A stretch of DNA of 64,000 nucleotides from Paramecium octaurelia. Taxonomy: Eukaryota; Ciliophora; Oligohymenophorea; Peniculida; Parameciidae. Below, in pieces: positions 12,615 to 25,800 of this stretch. The translations under genes and the position numbers were made by a program. Under the pieces are notes generated by a model. That model saw only the letters and a program-made list of their open reading frames with translations, was not told where the DNA came from and searched no databases. The first letter of the stretch is position 1, and the number at the start of each line of letters is the position of its first letter. The stretch lies in contig CAJJDP010000128.1 of NCBI GenBank assembly GCA_905182995.1, forward strand, positions 1 to 64,000. Reading direction: 5' to 3'.

Positions 12615-13265
12615 TCATTAGCTTTGGAACTGTATACTTAGAGTGGACGTTGAGTTGCTTTCTATACAAAGAACTTCTAAATGAACACATATTAGAAGGC
12701 AAGAAAATTTCAAAGTTTTGAGGGTGGCATACTTCTGAAAATCGGATTGATCCAATTAAAATAAGCACCTGAATGATATAAAAAAGTGATTATTATAGTA
12801 CCATTTTCTGGTTCTATTTCGTATCCTCTAATCGTTCATTTTTAAATATTGGATTCGCATAAGTTTAATAAATTTTCCATATATTTGGAGAGCAAATTTA
12901 TAGAAGATGTGAAATTATTTTAGGTCTCTTATTATTAACTCTAAATTACTTTTATAAATACCAATGAAACTTTTTGAATTTACTTTCTCCTCTTTGCTAA
13001 TCTTTATAAGTCTTATTCTTTTGGTCTTTTTGTCCAACTTTAATAATTCTTTTTTTTCCCACCAGCCATCATTTTCATACTCTTTTTCAACTTCCCAATG
13101 AATTATCCAGGGCAATTAAATATTCCTATTGGTTTACTTTGCTTTGCTACGCTATATGAAAGTCTTTATTCTAAGCTAAGTTGCTTTTTAATCAAATGAA
13201 ATTTTTGCAATAATATGGCTTAGTATTCTTGCTATAATATTTTGTATTTTTTTACATATATCCAT
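12615..13265 (-). CDS. hypothetical open frame, 216 codons
   Basis: On the minus strand a frame from ATG 13263-13265 (MDICKKIQNIIARIL) to TGA 12615-12617 is open in the ciliate code. Its middle part is Trp/Lys/Glu-rich (IHWEVEKEYENDGWWEKKEL) and reads like real protein, while the C-terminal third is less convincing. I recognise no family. Chance open frames of this length are expected in this composition, so it may be a decayed or false gene. Confidence 0.3.
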
Positions 13266-13377
13266 AAATAAATACTTTACTATCCATTGTTTAATTGTTA
13301 GCTGTAATTGATTAAAATTGCACAAGAAATTTAAGATACAATTATAGTAAACAATGAGCCTGTTATTTTAAAAGGAA

Positions 13378-13869
13378 ATGAAATGCTTTGGTAAGTCAAA
13401 AGAAGAGCAAAAGTATTTTTCAAAAAAAAATTTTATCTATATCCAGCCCAAATTAGATTTCCTGATAGATTATTTTAATTTTGAATCTTAAACAAATTCT
13501 TTGAGAATTAGCCCAAATCTAAAAGATTTACTCTAAAGCTATTTTAACGACAAAACCTCAACAATTTACTGCCAGTGTTACTAACATAATTGAAAAATGT
13601 CTATCATAATAGATTTGCATCGTATGAAAATTGTTCATCTGTTTATTGAACAAAATTCAGATCCTATTATTTACAAATAAACTCAAGAATTATTATCTGA
13701 ATATGAAGAATAGGGTGCACTCAGAACAATCTCTGATCAACTTTTATAATCTAATTTAAATAAAGTGAAAAATAATGACACTATGAACTGTAATAAGTTT
13801 GGTGAAATCTTACTTCTAACATCTACAAAATTTTTATTTTTTAAAAATGACTATTTAAAAAAGACTTGA
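13378..13869 (+). pseudogene. possible broken gene, unknown function
   Basis: A frame from ATG 13378 (MKCFGKSKEEQKYFSKKNF) stays protein-like through TGA 13591-13593 and continues in the same frame from ATG 13597 (MSIIIDLHRMKIVHLFIEQN) to TGA 13867-13869. One in-frame stop within about 160 codons suggests a recently broken gene or a sequence error. The product is not recognised. Confidence 0.3.
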
Positions 13870-15599
13870 TAGTGATATAGCTTCCATATCTACAATTTTT
13901 TGAATTTAGAAATTTGTACATGCTCTTTATTATTTATTTCCATAATTGTAATTTGACATACAAAGATAATTCTATTGTATTTAAAGAAAATTCATGGTAA
14001 ATTTACTTTATTATAATAGTAAATTCATTAAACTATTTCACCTTTTACTTACAAGGACAAAAGATTTTAGCTTAGCTATAGAATTTCAGATATACTCTCC
14101 TAATTAAATTTAGGAATAAGTTCTCTTCATTTGTTTATTCAGTATTCTCAACCCTGTAATAATTCTTATAATGAGATTTCTTATAAGATAATTGAGCAAT
14201 ATATAGATTCAAAAGGATAGATACTTTTATTAGCTAGTTTTTCATCATCTTGATTTTTTATGACACATCTCATCTCATCACGTATGTTATTTAATTAATG
14301 AAATAATTTTTTATCATATTTTAGAATAAAATGCGATCAGAATTAAACAAACCTGCAATAATTTAGTAAGGATAATAATTTATACATTAATAGCCCGAAG
14401 TATCATACACTATGGAATTCAATCTTGTGTTTCATTTATTGCAATTTCATTCAGTGCATAGTAGTTTTATAAGAAATATTTGAAGATTCCACAAAAATTG
14501 ATTTACAATAAAATAAAATATTGAATATATTATTATTAACCTCCATTTTATTGAAATTTAATAAACTAATAGAAGACCAAGTAGTAATATCATTTATCAA
14601 TAATATATATTATATATTAATTTTTAAATTATATTGATAATAATTATAAGCTCTCGGCTAAATACTCAACATCTATTTTATCATTAATTTAAGATTATTT
14701 GAAAATATAAATATTATATGATATAATATAATATATTTTAGATAATTTTCATCTGAAAGAGCAAAATTACACTTTTCAATCATTTATTTAATTCCTCATC
14801 ATAAACTAATTGAATTTCAGGACCATTAAAAATAAATCTCTGTAAACAATTATTATAGTTTTTTGAATTGTATTAATTACATGTTAGTGTTTTAGTTTTT
14901 ATAATGTTCATACTCTTTTTTCATATGAGTTATCATGTCAATCATCAACTTGCAGCTAACATTGTAGAAAATAAACCAATGTGTATCCATCTGCATAATG
15001 GGAGTATTCCATAGCTTAGTTAGAAACTATATATAAGAAATGATCCTTTAATAGTCAAAAAGAATGTCTCCTTAAAATATTAGTTTAATTTAATCATATT
15101 AACATCTCAGGGAGTATACTTAATTAAGTAAATCAAACAAATAGCTGAAGACATAGAGAGTAATATTGATTATAATTTGGGTAATTCATAAAGCCTACTA
15201 TATTAAAAAATATAAAATCTCACTCAATATATTTAAAATGATTTATAATTTTTTGACGAAAATCCGTTGATATTTTCATTGAAGAAATATTTACTTGGCA
15301 CTTATTGACAAAAATTTGATAGTTGAGATTCTAATTATTTTCTATTAAATAAACCTATAAAGTCTTAAGCATTTACTATTTTCCCTTTTTCGTTATTCTA
15401 AACACTTCAGCCAATATTGTATTCTTGAACCAGTGATTAAACAAAATACACAATATGAAAAAGGAGAGAGCAAAATAGAAAGGTAACAACTTTAGAATTC
15501 ATTAAGAAAAATGTATTCAGTTCAAAGCCAAAGTACCACCATTTAGTTTTGATAGTTTATCTTTCTTCTATAAGTGTAGGTAGATGGCCTGCAAAGACC
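13870..15599. other. AT-rich stretch, no gene recognised
   Basis: Long runs of A/T with no convincing open frame, repeat or RNA. A palindromic ATATAT run occurs near 14600-14625. Confidence 0.45.
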
Positions 15600-18040
15600 T
15601 AGAATTACAAATAAGGCGAACTATATCCTGAAACTTATCTGTCTTGCCTACTATATCTCAATCATGCATGTTAGTTCCTATCAATGAGCCTTTCATATCA
15701 TATTTTATATCGACGCTAGGGCTATCATCCTAACGTTATATGATGACTGCTAAAACCCAAAAAATAATAAAACATTCAGTTAGGCTAATAAGATAAATTA
15801 GTATTTATCAGTATTCTAATCCTTTAAAAATCAGAAGCTGACTATCTTGCACAACCCAAAATTAATTATTACATTTTTGAGTCTTTATATGTTAAGTGCG
15901 GCAGATGATTCAGTGCAAAATTTATTGACAACAGGATTGCTAAACAAAGAATTTGTATTATGTCTCCCCATTATCACCATAAATACTATTTGTAAGTGGA
16001 CTACAAAGCCACCATTTGTAGATTTCATGCTAATGGTTTGATCAGTTTGGAATCCATCCTGCTAGCGTTGGATAAGATAAATATTGACCCGTTATTGTGA
16101 ATCAGTTTAATTTGAGCCACACCTCTACTTTGAGTTGACGTTTAATTATTGCTCCTCAAATTCTAATGGTACGACTTATTTCTTTCTTAATGCACAAATT
16201 GTTCATACGCTTATTTAATAGTATGCTTGAACGCTTGTAGAACTTAAGCATAGGCACAATACTCAATATTGAAAAGGGGGAGAGATTTCAAGCACATTAT
16301 GCTTAGATGAAAAGAGAAAGAGTACGAACTTGATCAAAATATACATAAGCAAACAGTAAGTGAAAAAACCATCCCATGATTTATAGTTTGTATGATTATC
16401 TATTAGTACCACCTCTTAAGCCAATTATTCTGATGATTAAACTGAATGAGACTCTTCATCAACAGGTGTTCCCATGTAATATTTATAGAATCATCCCTAA
16501 TTTTTCAATCTTACAAAGCAATCATTTGTTAAAAATATGGCTTCATTTAATAATTTCTACCAGAATAAAATCGAGAAAAAATAGTTGCCTGGTTCAATGA
16601 CTTTATTTAAAGACCATGCAATTTTTCAATCCAATAATGATGGCTGAAATAACTTCTTTCTGTTTCCTTTAATTGCATTATATTAATAAACAGGGAAACT
16701 GATTTTAACATACATTCACCCTTAAGGTCTTGTGTCACTGGGTTTAATAATAGAGTTACTAAGCCTCATTGTTCACTCTGATTGCCTTTTACTATGTTCT
16801 TACAATCAGATATTTTTGGCAATAGTAACACTTTGTAAATGTAAGAGTAACTTTATGGTTGTAATTCATCAACAGAGATTTTTTTTTGTTTATCTTATCA
16901 ATAAAATGTAAGCATTTCAAATAGTGCTTATTCAAGTATTTGTATCCACTTGTGATACTTATTGAAACTTACTGTTAACTTAAGTTGTAGTCAATATTAG
17001 TTGTAAATTAAATTAGCCATCAGCATTTCAAATTAGTCTCCTAATGCTGTATCAGTGTACTTTATACACTGATACAGCATTAAATGACTGATGATTAATG
17101 ATATTCTGGTTTCCTGTTACCTTAAGAAGTTTACAGGAAATGCTCTGCTACACTATTGAAATTGTTTTTTCATTTCGGACTCTATCTTCTGGGAAATTAT
17201 ATGAAGTATACTGTTCCATTTCAGGCAAAATATTGCCTATTTTTTTGATCGTTCATCAATATTTTCTGATAGAGTTTGTCAGTCCACAGCGTTGCTTAAC
17301 TTGAACATCTCAGAACCCTTATGCATCTGGTTATATACTGGGAGTGAATCAGCATTATAGTCTATTATTGGCACTCTCGTGCACATAATGCAATAAATGT
17401 TTTTTCATTGTAATTCTGAAGCTCAGAATATATTACTTTTCAATATTGTCTTTTTACATCATTTAGTGGATTTAAGATAATTCATTTTAAGGTAATCAAT
17501 TACTATGCACTTAATCTCAAAGGTGTTGTAGGTTCCCGTTCCACTCTAGGCATTTTTGGAGCCTATTGCTAATTTATTGCACTTGCTTACTATTATCCGT
17601 CAGGCTCATCTCCTTATCATAATTGTGATGAGGGTGTTAACTATAAGGCTAGAAGTAATTGTTCAGATACTCAATATTATTTGCATGTTAGATATATGCA
17701 CCATCTAAAAATGCAGCAGTTTGTAAATTGATTGTTGTTGACACCAAAAATAAAGAAATAGTTTGTTCATCCTGCATCGAAGTGTCTTCATTGCTTGCAG
17801 ATGATTATGTTTCTGGTTAATCCACAAATGGCATTAATCTACTATTTATCCAAACCATTGTGCTGTATGAACAAGCAGTTGCTCACCCTTTTTCTGAACT
17901 ATTCTTGTCTAGATCGAAATAACATATAATATTCTATGGATAACTCTTTAGACAACTGCTAACCAATATCTGTTTCTCATTTTAATACTGCAGGACAATA
18001 TTAGAACTTCCTTTATTGAAATTATGCTACCGAATTAGAT
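15600..18040 (+). pseudogene. cluster of decayed coding fragments, unknown element or gene
   Basis: Several stretches read as protein on the plus strand, in different frames: about 16115-16225 (NYCSSNSNGTTYFF), 17519-17731 (GSRSTLGIFGAYC, then YHNCDEGVNYKARSNC) and 17690-18040 (KNAAVCKLIVVDTKNKEIVC). G+C is higher than in the surroundings, as expected for former coding DNA. The cysteine content suggests a secreted or surface protein, but I find no catalytic motif and cannot tell a host gene from a mobile element. It is broken in several places. Confidence 0.35.
17042..17082. repeat. perfect 18-bp hairpin
   Basis: TAATGCTGTATCAGTGTA (17042-17059) is followed after a 5-base loop by its exact reverse complement (17065-17082). 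The stem includes G and C and is not a simple AT run, so chance is unlikely. It lies inside the decayed coding cluster and does not look like a pair of transposon ends. Confidence 0.85.
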
Positions 18041-18111
18041 GATCTGCAAAGATTGGTGTAATAGGATATAGAATTTTATCTTCTAAATAGAGTTCTACAA
18101 CATGTAACTGC

Positions 18112-20850
18112 CGGCATACGATATGATTTGGGGAAGGAGTGCAACCATTACATGCAAGCTTATGAAGAATTAAGCATCACAATTTTTGGAAGAAGAAGCA
18201 TAAGTAAAATATTGCTGCCGCTGGATATCTATGAGAACATCTTTTACATTTATTCCATTAAAAGTATGCATCGATAATAGTGAAGCAAACCAACATGAAA
18301 GCATAAAATGTACTTTAATTTGACTGATTCTGTCAAGCTGACAAGTTTTTTGAGAACAGCTGAAGTCGAAAATTAACATACAAATTGCTAAAGCACTGCA
18401 AGCCTCGACACATTTTGCATGTAAGCATCCAAAAACAAACTAGGAGAAAAGGAATTTACAATTAGTATCCAACAGGCAAGCTGTGCAATCGTTTTGATCA
18501 CAATGAATGCAGGACTCAAAGAATGGAGTTATATTTTGCCTTCGTTATTAATTCTAAAAAAATTAGGGACTAATGTCAGGATTGTAGATATTGAAGGATG
18601 CATCCAACAAGACATAATTCAGCAATAGCAATTTGCTTGGTTCAACAATTCTATTACGATATCCTTATTTTCGTTAGTAACCATCTTAATGAAATTTAAA
18701 ATAAAGTTTGAAGTAAGCATCAAGGATGATTCAAATTGATTTTCAAATTGTGATTTCAACACTATATGATTTAGAGTTAAGCAGTTTTTATAAATATTTT
18801 TATATGATCAATCATCATGATAACAACATAAGAAATTACTACATTAAGCTTGACAGTTAGATGCATATAACAACGGTTCAAGTTAATTAATTGTATACCG
18901 CCATTACAAAGATGTGTAAGGAACTTAATTTTTGAAAATTCGCAATTATAACTTTGCACACTGTTATTTGAATAAATGAAAAAGGACTCATGTAGTGTTT
19001 AAACTTCAAATAGTGCAAGTAATCCATCAAACAGATTTCAAGTTTGACAACAAACTATTTCCATTAAATTTAAAATAAATATTAATGCAACTTTTAATCT
19101 CTTGTAAGATAATAATTAGATATCAAAATGATAAGAACTAATTGCTGAATCTTAATAAACTCCCTTCTGAATTATAAACTTTTACTCATTATAATATCAT
19201 TGAAGATTTATAATTAAGAAGTTCAATTTTCTACCATAAGATTTTTGTATAACAACTTATTATTAAATGTAATATTATAGTCTCGCCTATTGAATAAGAT
19301 ATTACTTGTTGGACATCAACTTATGACTTCTGATAAATTTATCCGTCGACTTTTAAGAAAGAAATTCGATATAACATTCTCTTAACACTAAAATTTAAAG
19401 TTTCATGTCCTAATCATATGGTATTTTCAGCTCTTGATTTTACTCAGTCCATTCTAAATTAACTCCAATTTTGATTACATNCGGCATACGATATGATTTG
19501 GGGAAGGAGTGCAACCATTACATGCAAGCTTATGAAGAATTAAGCATCACAATTTTTGGAAGAAGAAGCATAAGTAAAATATTGCTGCCGCTGGATATCT
19601 ATGAGAACATCTTTTACATTTATTCCATTAAAAGTATGCATCGATAATAGTGAAGCAAACCAACATGAAAGCATAAAATGTACTTTAATTTGACTGATTC
19701 TGTCAAGCTGACAAGTTTTTTGAGAACAGCTGAAGTCGAAAATTAACATACAAATTGCTAAAGCACTGCAAGCCTCGACACATTTTGCATGTAAGCATCC
19801 AAAAACAAACTAGGAGAAAAGGAATTTACAATTAGTATCCAACAGGCAAGCTGTGCAATCGTTTTGATCACAATGAATGCAGGACTCAAAGAATGGAGTT
19901 ATATTTTGCCTTCGTTATTAATTCTAAAAAAATTAGGGACTAATGTCAGGATTGTAGATATTGAAGGATGCATCCAACAAGACATAATTCAGCAATAGCA
20001 ATTTGCTTGGTTCAACAATTCTATTACGATATCCTTATTTTCGTTAGTAACCATCTTAATGAAATTTAAAATAAAGTTTGAAGTAAGCATCAAGGATGAT
20101 TCAAATTGATTTTCAAATTGTGATTTCAACACTATATGATTTAGAGTTAAGCAGTTTTTATAAATATTTTTATATGATCAATCATCATGATAACAACATA
20201 AGAAATTACTACATTAAGCTTGACAGTTAGATGCATATAACAACGGTTCAAGTTAATTAATTGTATACCGCCATTACAAAGATGTGTAAGGAACTTAATT
20301 TTTGAAAATTCGCAATTATAACTTTGCACACTGTTATTTGAATAAATGAAAAAGGACTCATGTAGTGTTTAAACTTCAAATAGTGCAAGTAATCCATCAA
20401 ACAGATTTCAAGTTTGACAACAAACTATTTCCATTAAATTTAAAATAAATATTAATGCAACTTTTAATCTCTTGTAAGATAATAATTAGATATCAAAATG
20501 ATAAGAACTAATTGCTGAATCTTAATAAACTCCCTTCTGAATTATAAACTTTTACTCATTATAATATCATTGAAGATTTATAATTAAGAAGTTCAATTTT
20601 CTACCATAAGATTTTTGTATAACAACTTATTATTAAATGTAATATTATAGTCTCGCCTATTGAATAAGATATTACTTGTTGGACATCAACTTATGACTTC
20701 TGATAAATTTATCCGTCGACTTTTAAGAAAGAAATTCGATATAACATTCTCTTAACACTAAAATTTAAAGTTTCATGTCCTAATCATATGGTATTTTCAG
20801 CTCTTGATTTTACTCAGTCCATTCTAAATTAACTCCAATTTTGATTACAT
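18112..20850 (+). repeat. 1369-bp direct repeat across the N at 19481 (assembly overlap)
   Basis: 18112-19480 is repeated as 19482-20850 with no difference seen, separated by one N. The repeat ends exactly at the N and starts exactly after it, as expected when two overlapping contigs are joined end to end. Features inside (for example 18308-18739 and 19678-20109) should be counted once. Confidence 0.9.
18308..18739 (+). CDS. hypothetical open frame, 143 aa, member of a decayed family
   Basis: A frame from ATG 18308 (MYFNLTDSVKLTSFLRTAE) to TGA 18737-18739 has good protein character (for example NAGLKEWSYILPSLL). Its first 120 bases resemble 28450-28560, where a related frame reads VYFNLIDSFKKT and LRAAEYLRINTSNC, so the pair is a dispersed family. 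The frame probably began further upstream, since related bases precede the ATG. No function is recognised. A second copy at 19678-20109 lies in the assembly overlap. Confidence 0.4.
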
Positions 20851-23800
20851 CATCTCTTTTAAAATTGCAAAGATTTATTACTTGACATTAGACTTAAAGC
20901 AGTAAAATTTAAGAAATTAGTAGATATATCTATTACTCAATCTAATTTCCAACCTTGATATTTTAAAAACTTGTAATCTGAGAAGATAAACATGCTTGAT
21001 AACTAAAAACAGTCCAGTTATACTAGTAATCTCAATTCTGAACAATGCACTTTGTTTGAGATAAAAATAATATGCACAATATCCGGTGATTTGTAGGAAG
21101 CTTGGACATAAACTATAAGGTCAAGCCTACACCAGACTACCATAAATCTTCTTTCATCCATTTATACATGTATTTTTGAAGGTCAATTCTTCAACCAAGT
21201 GAGGAGCACCTAATAATAATAAAAACATATTTTAAAGAATATAAGAGAGTTTGAAGGAATAAAGTGAGCTGGAGGAGGAGCACTTCTTAAATAGTTGGAA
21301 CTTTGGAGTAGGAGTATGTTTTCGCTGATTACATCAATAATAAATATATATATAACTCTCAACTTTTCTTAAAGTTAGCTTAATAATTTATAATCTAATG
21401 CTAAAAATAACATGTTATATAATTTCTAATAAAGAAAAAATTGCTGATTATAATCTAGAATTAAGAGATACTTAAAGCAGAATGAATAATCCTAATATGA
21501 GCAGATGAAGAGATTAAAATGAGCATAATCGATATCTTCATTTATTCTTATTATATGCGTTGAGTTTATATACTAAAACAGGAAGCAAAATCATTTAATT
21601 AGTGAGTGAATAATGAAGATTAGGGTACTTTAATAAGAAGTTCTAATAATTTATAATTTTTCATTTTAATAGAGAGATTGCAAAATTTGATAAAAATCGT
21701 TTTTATTGTAGCATTAGTCTCTGATATTGTTTGCTTAACCTTATAAATATTTACTCACCTCAAATTCTAAGACTTGTAAAAGTCTTGTATGTTATAAATT
21801 CTAAAATTATTATTATTCATTTAAGATTTTAAAATTAAATTTCTTTTTTGCTTCAGTTACAACTACCTTAAGATGTGGATTAAATAAGGTGAAGGAAACT
21901 CATAGGGCATTCAAATTCGAATTTTGGAATATTAAATTTATTAAACCAGAATTTTATCAAGAGAGGAACGCTCAAGAATAAAAGGAATTGTGAACATTGT
22001 GTGTAAGTTGGCTATTTAGCCTAATTTTTTTTTCTTCAACTTTATTTAATGATGGAAGATTAATTTCATTTAATGATATAATATTCATTTCATGGCTTAA
22101 TTTAAACCAATTCTTCTGGAATATGCAATATCCTGTATCTACTAGAAAATTATGTAAACAGTTAAGAATGAATGAACCTTATTCTCAAGCTCACATTGGT
22201 TATTTAATAAAATGTCCTATACTTCCTTACTAATAATATCTTGTTATAATATGCTTGGAAAACAATGGAGACGTTGAAATACAATTTATAATAGTCGTAA
22301 ATAATTTGCACAATCATTAAAACAGTCGGCGTTTGGAGCATGTACAATTATTTCAACTATTATCAATATCAAAGTAGAAAACAATATTACTTCCAAATTT
22401 ATAATTAAATGCAGAATCACCATTCAAATCGATAACCACAAAGCAATTTGAATTTGTAAAATAGCAAGCTCATTTATTTATTTGCAATTTCCAGATATTA
22501 TTATACCTTTGTTTTTCCTTCAGCAATTACAACTTAACTTGTTGTATAAAATAAATAACAGACAGAAGAGATAACAATATTTCCTCAACTTTACATTTGT
22601 CAAGTGTCAGTGCATATTTTATCCTTACAATAATTGTACAGCATGTCGTGTTGTACAATCTCAATAAAGCAATTATAGAATATCATGATCATATATAGAT
22701 ATTGAAATTCTATTAAATGCCAAATTATTCCTTCACATTATGAAGTAACATATTTATTTCTCAATTATTTTAAGGTCCTATTTAACATCAAATGTGTGAT
22801 TTGCTACTTATATTTATCCTACATTTTTCACCTAATACTAATCTTTATTTAACTTTAGGCCTACTAACAAAAATATTCATTCTACTTTTCTAGGAGAACT
22901 TCAACGTAGTTTTGATGTCCACCACGCCACACATAGAGGCAAGTCTCACCTGCTTTAATTTCTCCTTGAAGTAAGAATTATTGAAACGCAACCATTTAAA
23001 TGGATGCCAATAATTGCAGAACTTTATCTAAAATAAAGATTCATTTCAACAAGTAGTGCTTGAAAAAGAGAAGAATCCACATAACATTCAGTGAATCAAG
23101 TAAAACATATGATTGAGTTATAGTGTAATTTCTCTCATAAAAGTAAATTTTTTGCTTAGTGTGCTTATTCAATAAACAAGGTTTATTATTTCAATAGGTC
23201 TAATGAACAGGAGCCATATTGAGAATTTACACTAAAATCTCCTAGTCTCAGCCCTTAGTTAGAATCTATCTTAATGATCGATGTTTCTAAAGGTTACTTT
23301 GTGACTTAATTGCAGTAATATGATTAACTGTCAAATATGCTGTAGTTGCTCTGACATACATTGTTGATCATTTCCTGTTTACTTTATCTAATTAGTTAAA
23401 TTCGTTCTTCATTTGTGCAGTGTTTTTCTTCTCTTAAATGAATTAAATACACATACATTACTGTGAGCAGTGCAACAACTATTTCAACATATTGTTGGGG
23501 AATTATGGCTTCCCAAATGTTGATTGTAATTAAGAGTGCTTATGCATCATCAGTTCTCTCTTCACATTTGTAATACTATTGGTATTTATATCTACAACCT
23601 ATCAAACATAAGATTAACATCATGAAAATTTGCTGGATCTATAAAAAATAATGCAACTTCTTTTTATAGTTGCTCCTTCTCCAATAATGGACTTAATTGT
23701 ATTCTAAGAGTTTGATGCTTGTAAATCAAAGGTGTTTAAAAATTTAAAAGTGCCCCATCATATATCAAATAAAATTACTTTATTTGGTAAATTAAGATGA

Positions 23801-25800
23801 ACTATAATGTAGATTTTCATTCATCATCTACTGACAAGTTCATGAATGACGAAAGCAAATTTTAAACATTATGCTGACTATTTTTTCGCCCTTAATAGTT
23901 CTTGATGCAGTGATAGCGAAACTAATTCAAATCTTCTAAATTAATCTGCAATTTCATATTTGTTAATTGGCAAAGTACTAACCATTTTTGACCTATTCTC
24001 GTCAAATAAATATCAAGATTAATCAATTAAATTTAATTAAATAAAGAAATTAATTACTTTTATGTCAAAATAATTGAATTACGAATCTTAAATAATAAAT
24101 TTACCTCTTCAACTCATAAATGACTAGTCTTAAATTAAAGTTGCAATCATGGCCTCTAGCAACATAATTTAACACCTTCTTCCGAGTGACTTGACTCAGC
24201 CAGTTTAATTGAGCCCTCATTTTAAAATTCACTTTCTTTTCCTTTTTATTTCTTGATCTTTATAGAGATCATTATATTACATTTACTCCCTCATCTTTAA
24301 ATCTACTTTAGAACTCTTAATGTTCCTATTATGACATCATCAAGAACTTATGATAAAATAATATTTGACCAATAGCTACTTCTTGACCAACAGTTATTAT
24401 TTGGATTTCTTTTTATCAAATCTCCCTTCTAAATTACAAATTATGTAGCCCTAAATCTTATTGAAATTAAAACCTTTAGATGAAATTACATTTCCTATTA
24501 TTCCAATCTAAATAAAGTAAATTTTGCTTATTTTGTGAGTTATGGCTCTAATTTTTTTTTTTGATTTAAATAATCCAAAATTAATCAATAATATGTTTGA
24601 TTTTTTATTATGATAATTAGAGACCTGAATAACATTATTTAGTTTAGTTTTAGTTGATATACTTAGACTTAATTGTTATTCTGAATTGTTTGTTGTTTCT
24701 CTATCTTTGAAAATGTACTCTTTTAACCTTGTTCTCTTTAAGACCAGAAATTATTATTTTAATCCTACAATTTATGATTAATATCTTGTTAGATTTAATA
24801 CTAATAACAATATAGAGTGTTTATTGATATTTAGCAATTCCTAAATCAATATTTTCAATATATGAAAAAATATATTGTTTTATAAGATATGCCTTGGATG
24901 AAATAATTAAGTAAAGTACCAGAGAAACAGATTTATTGATGTAATAAAAGGTTGAATTAAACCTAATCAATTTGTAATGTGAAAGATTGGTTTTATTTCC
25001 ATAGTTATTTAATTATTGGACATTCAAATCTACTTACAATTAATTCAAAGGTGCTGTGATATCAAGTGGAAAATAGTGTCTAGGGTATTAGAAGGAAATA
25101 ATTAGGAAAGTGTAAAGAACAAATACAGGATAAATATGAAATATTTATATAGTAAAAATGATAAAGGTGACCTTTTTGATGAAGGCTAAAACTTGTAACA
25201 CTAATATTTATAAATTAAGATTCCCTAGCAATGCGAACAACAATAAGCTTGAATTTACATAAAAAATTCAACACACTTTAATGAGTTTAAATTTATCCAG
25301 TATTTTTCCTTCTCTCTGCCTACCTCTTTACGGACAATTTTTAGCTCCTTAATCTTATCTGAAAAATCTTTGATCTCATATGGATGAAAATTTGCATAAT
25401 GAATTTTAGATTTATTATTATTCAAAGGGTACAAAACATAAATGTTGAATAATCTGTAACTTTTATTTCTTGTTAAACCTAATCTTAGTGATATTTTCCA
25501 TTCTTCTAAATCACTATAAAGTTCAATTTAATCATAATTCACTTTTCAATTATAAACAATCTTTTGATATCGACTACTTAGTAAATTTTCATCATATCTT
25601 CTTTCATTAGAGACGTATATTAATTTTTTGAGAATAGAAAATCATGTTAAATTATAAATTTACCGTATATTGATTTCTCAAAATAGCATTTATAGAGTGT
25701 TTTACCCGTTCAAAGACAAAAATGGAAATTATATTGATATGTAATAAATCTATGAAGACTTATTGTTTTTGTAAAAATAATAAAACGGTTTAGTGATATT
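20851..25800. other. AT-rich stretch with weak open frames only
   Basis: The frame 21997-22744 on the plus strand is open for about 250 codons in the ciliate code, but it begins just after a TGA without an ATG and its residue make-up is not convincing. Elsewhere I see no gene. Minor TA-rich microsatellite runs occur (for example near 21340-21355). Confidence 0.35.

Noticed and set aside
21997-22744. Open frame of about 250 codons in the ciliate code
   Set aside because: It starts right after a TGA with no ATG, has poor residue character, and open frames of this length are expected by chance when only TGA stops.
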